A DNA stretch of 59,134 bases from contig DEKU01000056.1 in NCBI GenBank assembly GCA_002354035.1, positions 1-59,134 of the forward strand. The letters run 5' to 3'. The notes under the pieces were generated by a model. That model saw only the letters and a list, made by a program, of their open reading frames with translations, made no database searches and was not told where the DNA came from. Source of the stretch: Bacteroidales bacterium UBA2714 (GTDB lineage: Bacteria; Bacteroidota; Bacteroidia; Bacteroidales; P3). This document shows positions 55,641 to 59,134 of the stretch, piece by piece (position 1 is the first letter of the stretch; each line of letters starts with the position of its first letter). A program made the translations under genes and the position numbers.

Positions 55641-58600
55641 ATGAGAAAACATCTACTCTCTCTCCTGGTTCTGCTGTTGGCAGGATTCGGACTGGCCCGA
55701 GGGCAAAGCAATTATGATTTCTATCATGTCTCGGGCGACGACACGCTCTATTTCAAATACACGAGCATAAATACCTGTAAGCTGGTGCCTCCGAGTCTGT
55801 ACAACGACTGGTATGGATATACGCAGCCGTCAGGCCGTGTGACGATACCAGACACTGTCAATTACTCATGTTTGGTTACGGAAATAGCCCCCAGTGCTTT
55901 TTATGGTTGTACGGGAATCACATATTTATATGTTCCCCCGACTATTGCCTCCATTGGCGAGTCGGCCTTTCAAGGCTGCAGCTATCTAAATGAGATTTAT
56001 TTCGATTCGTCAACCTCTTGGACATTGTCGTTGGACACTATCGGTCCCAACGCCTTTGCGGGGTGCACACGTATCAATTGGGTGTTTTTTTGTAGCACCC
56101 TTGAGAAATGGATGAATGTGGGATTAGGCAATGCGGCCTCCAATCCAATGAGTTATACCAACTGGAGTGGAGTATGCCTCCGCGGATGGTGGGGGAACCC
56201 TCCTCTGCGAGTGGATGTGCCGACATCAATCCACAAGATAAAAAAGTACACTTTCTATAAGTGGAACGCTATCCGTGAGATTACCATGAGCGATACCCTT
56301 GTCACGAGCATTGGCGACAGTGCCTTCTTCGGAATTGTGCACCTTGATTCCCTATGGATAGGCCATGGCGTTACACACATCGGTGCCGGAGCCTTCCAGG
56401 GCTGTTCCAGCCTCGACTATGTTCGGATGGGCAACAGTGTATCCTTAATCGGCGAAAGAGCATTCGAAGGCTGTAGCAGTCTTGCCGCTCTGACCCTCCC
56501 ATCCATCACCGCAGTCCCCAACCGCTTGTGTTACGGTTGCTCCCATCTGCATTCCATTGTCATCCCCAACACGGTTACCTCCATTGGGGATTATGCATTC
56601 TATAATTGCAGTGATATGGCGAGCCTGACGTTAGGAAATCACGTGTCTTCAATAGGAAGCTATGCTTTTCAGGGTTGCGGCAGATTGCTATCGGTTACTA
56701 TTCCTCGGAGCGTAAGGACGATAGGCTATGCTGCGTTTAGGAATAACTCTTTTCTTTTCACCCTGAACTTCAACGCGGATAGTTGCTCATCGGTTAATTC
56801 CTACTGGCTCGATGGCTGCAATAGGCTTACCAATGTGAATATAGGTGATTATGTAAAGATAATTCCGGCCAATTTTGTTAGTGGCAAAACTGGTCTGACA
56901 AACATCGTGATTCCCGATTCCGTTGTCACTATCGGAGGTTCTGCTTTCAGCGGTTGCACAGGCTTGACTTCTTTGGCCATCCCCAATTCTGTTGTGACTA
57001 TCGGAAGTTCAGCTTTCAGCGGCTGCACAGGCTTGACATCTCTGACCATTCCCAATTCTGTTGAGACCATAGGAGGTTCTGCTTTCAGCGGCTGCACGGG
57101 CATGTCGACATTGACCATCGGAAAGGCGGTTTCCTCAATTGGGGATCGTGCATTCCAGAACTGCACAGGGTTGAACACGGTGAATTTCAATGCCGACAGC
57201 TGTATTTCGATGTGTCCTTACTCTAGTAGTAGCTATAGAGCCTTTGTTGGCAGTACGAATATCTCCACATTGAATATCGGCAACAATGTAAAAATAATAC
57301 CCCAATATGCTTTTATGGATTGTTCTAACATTGGTGCAGTGAATATAACTGACTCTGTTAAAACCATCGGACAATATGCCTTCAGCGGCTGCACAGGCAT
57401 GTCGACGTTGACCATCGGGAAGGCTGTTTCCTCAATTGGGAATTATGCATTCCAAAACTGCACAGGATTGGACACGGTGAACTTCAATGCCGACAGCCTT
57501 CTGTCAAATTCCAGTATTTTTCAAGGGGCTAACATTTCTACATTGAATATTGGAAGCAATGTGAGGAGAATCCCCAATTATACATTCCAAAATTGTTCAG
57601 GCCTGACTGAGACTACCATACCAGACTCTGTTGTGACTATCGGACAATATGCCTTCAGCGGCTGCACAGGCATGTCGACGTTGACCATCGGGAAGGCAGT
57701 TTCATCTATTGGGAATTGTGCATTCCAGAACTGCACTGGGTTGGATACGGTAAACTTCAATGCCGACAGCTGTATTTCGATGTGTTCTTCCTCTAATAGT
57801 AGCTATAGAGCCTTTGTTGGCAGTACGAATATCTCTACATTGAATATCGGCAACAATGTAAAAATAATACCCAATTATGCTTTCATGGGTTGCTCTAACC
57901 TTGGTACGGTGACCATTCCGGATTCTGTTAAAACCATAGGACAAAATGCCTTCAGCGGTTGCACGGGCATGTCGACATTGACCATCGGGAAGACAGTTTC
58001 ATCAATTGGGAATTGTGCATTCCAGAACTGCACTGGGTTGGCTACGGTAAACTTCAATGCCGACAGCTGTATTTCGATGTGTTCTTCCTCTAATAGTAGC
58101 TATAGAGCCTTTGTTGGCAGTACGAATATCTCCACATTGAATATTGGCAACAATGTGAAAAGAATTCCCGATTATGCCTTCATGGATTGTTCTAACATTG
58201 GCTCACTGACTATTCCGGATTCTGTTAAGTCCATCGGACAATATGCCTTCAGCGGCTGCACGGGCATGTCGACCTTGACCATCGGAAAGGCTGTTTCATC
58301 AATTGGGAATAACGCATTCCAGAACTGCACTGGGTTGGATACAGTAAACTTTAATGCCGACAGCTGTATTTCTGTGTACACTGGTTATTACAGCAGTGAT
58401 AGAGCTTTTGGGGGCTGCACCAATATATCCACATTGAATTTTGGTAGCAATGTGAAATTAATACCCCAATATGCTTTTATGGATTGTTCTAACATTGGTG
58501 CAGTGAATATTCCAGATTCTGTTAAAACCATAGGACAATATGCCTTCAGTGGCTGCACGGGCATGTCGACGTTGACCATTGGAAAGGCAGTTTCATCAAT

Positions 58601-59134
58601 TGGGAGTTCTGCATTCCGGAATGACACATTGATTGCAACAGTGAATTTCAATGCTGACAGCCTTCTTTCTACTGGAGTCTTTTCGGGTCTAACTAATATA
58701 ACTACATTGAATATAGGCAGCAATGTGAAAAGTATACCAAATTCCACGTTCAGCGCCTGTACAGGCTTGACTTCTCTGACTATTCCAGACTCCGTTAAAA
58801 CCATCGGACAATATGCCTTCAGCGGCTGCACGGGCTTGTCGACATTGACCATCGGGAAGGCAGTTTCATCAATTGGGGATCGGGCATTCCAGAACTGCAC
58901 AGGATTGGTCACGGTGAACTTCAATGCCGACAGCTGTATTTCGACGAGTTCTTCCTTTAGTAGCTATAGGGCCTTTGTTGGCTGCACTAATATCTCTACA
59001 TTGAATATTGGCAACAACGTGAAAAGAATACCTGATTATGCTTTCATGGGTTGCTCTAACCTTGGCGTTGTAACAATTCCGGATTCTGTTGGAACTATCG
59101 GACAATGTGCTTTCAGCGGCTGCACGGGCTTGAC
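55641..59134 (+). CDS. Giant BspA-like LRR surface protein, 3' end cut by window edge
   Basis: Open for 1164 codons from the ATG at 55641 to the right edge. Signal peptide MRKHLLSLLVLLLAGFGLAR, close to that of the LRR protein at 9863, then QSNYDFYHVSGDDTLYFKYT, also like that protein's start. From about residue 75 on it is made of TpLRR/BspA repeats of about 23 residues (TIGQYAFSGCTGMSTLTIGK and AFQNCTGLDTVNFNAD types), and from about residue 515 these are joined into super-repeats of 99 or 91 residues. By analogy a type IX sorting domain is expected at the missing C-terminus, which cannot be checked. Likely a surface adhesin. Confidence 0.9.
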   Translation, partial: MRKHLLSLLVLLLAGFGLARGQSNYDFYHVSGDDTLYFKYTSINTCKLVPPSLYNDWYGYTQPSGRVTIPDTVNYSCLVTEIAPSAFYGCTGITYLYVPPTIASIGESAFQGCSYLNEIYFDSSTSWTLSLDTIGPNAFAGCTRINWVFFCSTLEKWMNVGLGNAASNPMSYTNWSGVCLRGWWGNPPLRVDVPTSIHKIKKYTFYKWNAIREITMSDTLVTSIGDSAFFGIVHLDSLWIGHGVTHIGAGAFQGCSSLDYVRMGNSVSLIGERAFEGCSSLAALTLPSITAVPNRLCYGCSHLHSIVIPNTVTSIGDYAFYNCSDMASLTLGNHVSSIGSYAFQGCGRLLSVTIPRSVRTIGYAAFRNNSFLFTLNFNADSCSSVNSYWLDGCNRLTNVNIGDYVKIIPANFVSGKTGLTNIVIPDSVVTIGGSAFSGCTGLTSLAIPNSVVTIGSSAFSGCTGLTSLTIPNSVETIGGSAFSGCTGMSTLTIGKAVSSIGDRAFQNCTGLNTVNFNADSCISMCPYSSSSYRAFVGSTNISTLNIGNNVKIIPQYAFMDCSNIGAVNITDSVKTIGQYAFSGCTGMSTLTIGKAVSSIGNYAFQNCTGLDTVNFNADSLLSNSSIFQGANISTLNIGSNVRRIPNYTFQNCSGLTETTIPDSVVTIGQYAFSGCTGMSTLTIGKAVSSIGNCAFQNCTGLDTVNFNADSCISMCSSSNSSYRAFVGSTNISTLNIGNNVKIIPNYAFMGCSNLGTVTIPDSVKTIGQNAFSGCTGMSTLTIGKTVSSIGNCAFQNCTGLATVNFNADSCISMCSSSNSSYRAFVGSTNISTLNIGNNVKRIPDYAFMDCSNIGSLTIPDSVKSIGQYAFSGCTGMSTLTIGKAVSSIGNNAFQNCTGLDTVNFNADSCISVYTGYYSSDRAFGGCTNISTLNFGSNVKLIPQYAFMDCSNIGAVNIPDSVKTIGQYAFSGCTGMSTLTIGKAVSSIGSSAFRNDTLIATVNFNADSLLSTGVFSGLTNITTLNIGSNVKSIPNSTFSACTGLTSLTIPDSVKTIGQYAFSGCTGLSTLTIGKAVSSIGDRAFQNCTGLVTVNFNADSCISTSSSFSSYRAFVGCTNISTLNIGNNVKRIPDYAFMGCSNLGVVTIPDSVGTIGQCAFSGCTGL
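57183..59134 (+). repeat. Tandem super-repeats of 297 and 273 bp inside the LRR gene
   Basis: Taking the FNADS codon block as unit start, units begin at 57183, 57480, 57753, 58050, 58347, 58644 and 58917. Spacings are 297, 273, 297, 297, 297 and 273 bp. The 297-bp type (A) starts FNADSCIS and holds SYRAFVG-like residues; the 273-bp type (B) starts FNADSLLS and lacks them. The order is A-B-A-A-A-B-A. Long stretches are nearly identical between A units at the DNA level. Confidence 0.85.

Noticed and set aside
57183..59134. CRISPR-like direct repeats
   Set aside because: The repeats are in frame with an LRR protein, of 273-297 bp, and have no short spacer structure.

Overview
The window is chromosomal DNA from a member of Bacteroidota, most likely Bacteroidales from a gut-like habitat. 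Support: many -7 promoter boxes of the Bacteroidota form TAnnTTTG, no Shine-Dalgarno sequences, a C-terminal type IX secretion (type A) sorting domain on a BspA-like leucine-rich-repeat (LRR) protein, a fused NfnAB/GltD-type oxidoreductase, DUF3791/DUF3990 genes, a TlpA-like protein beside an outer-membrane barrel, and M13 and M23 peptidases. No rRNA, tRNA, CRISPR array or intact insertion sequence was found. I cannot name the species.

Layout. 0-2.3 kb: a cut HerA-like DUF853 ATPase and a Bacteroidota-type AAA ATPase, both minus. 2.7-9.5 kb: plus-strand housekeeping run (yggS, yitT-like, rpe, rRNA methyltransferase, folE, lolA-like, tsaB, OppB-type permease). 9.5-12.1 kb: secreted BspA-like LRR protein behind a roughly 310-nt leader. 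12.5-21.5 kb: minus-strand block (NfnAB fusion, sensor kinase, LolC/E-FtsX permease, tpiA, TlpA-like protein, outer-membrane barrel). 22.1-35.8 kb: plus-strand block (lpd, unknown gene, M23 peptidase, ispH, recF, DUF721, ABC exporter, M17 aminopeptidase, pdxA, polA, short LRR protein). 36.3-40.5 kb: a lipoprotein, then hutH, a zinc-ribbon coiled-coil protein and a Nif3-like protein on minus. 40.7-44.7 kb: type III restriction-modification system. 44.7-46.9 kb: groESL with a sigma-54-type promoter. 46.9-49.4 kb: accessory DNA with a DUF3791/DUF3990 putative toxin-antitoxin operon, a frameshifted gene and gene debris. 49.4-55.1 kb: glycosyltransferase, class A acid phosphatase, Het-C-like protein, SatD-like remnant, M13 peptidase, four-helix-bundle protein. 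55.3 kb to the end: a second, very repetitive BspA-like gene, cut by the window edge.

Most notable signals. (1) The two large LRR genes, 46 kb apart, share a 5' leader of almost identical length. Several helices in it are kept with compensating base changes, including GNRA-loop hairpins and a long-range helix spanning exactly 216 nt in both, which suggests a structured cis-regulatory RNA. (2) The four-helix-bundle gene is bracketed by two arrays of six 9-bp units (YTAGA-like core plus spacer). (3) At least five other intergenic gaps carry a distinct array with an 8-bp period (CATTC-like core plus 3-nt spacer). (4) A 112-nt compound hairpin lies in the presumed leader of the type III methyltransferase. 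(5) The second LRR gene is built from 99- and 91-codon super-repeats in a mixed A/B order.

All homology calls come from reading translated sequence and motifs; no database search was run.
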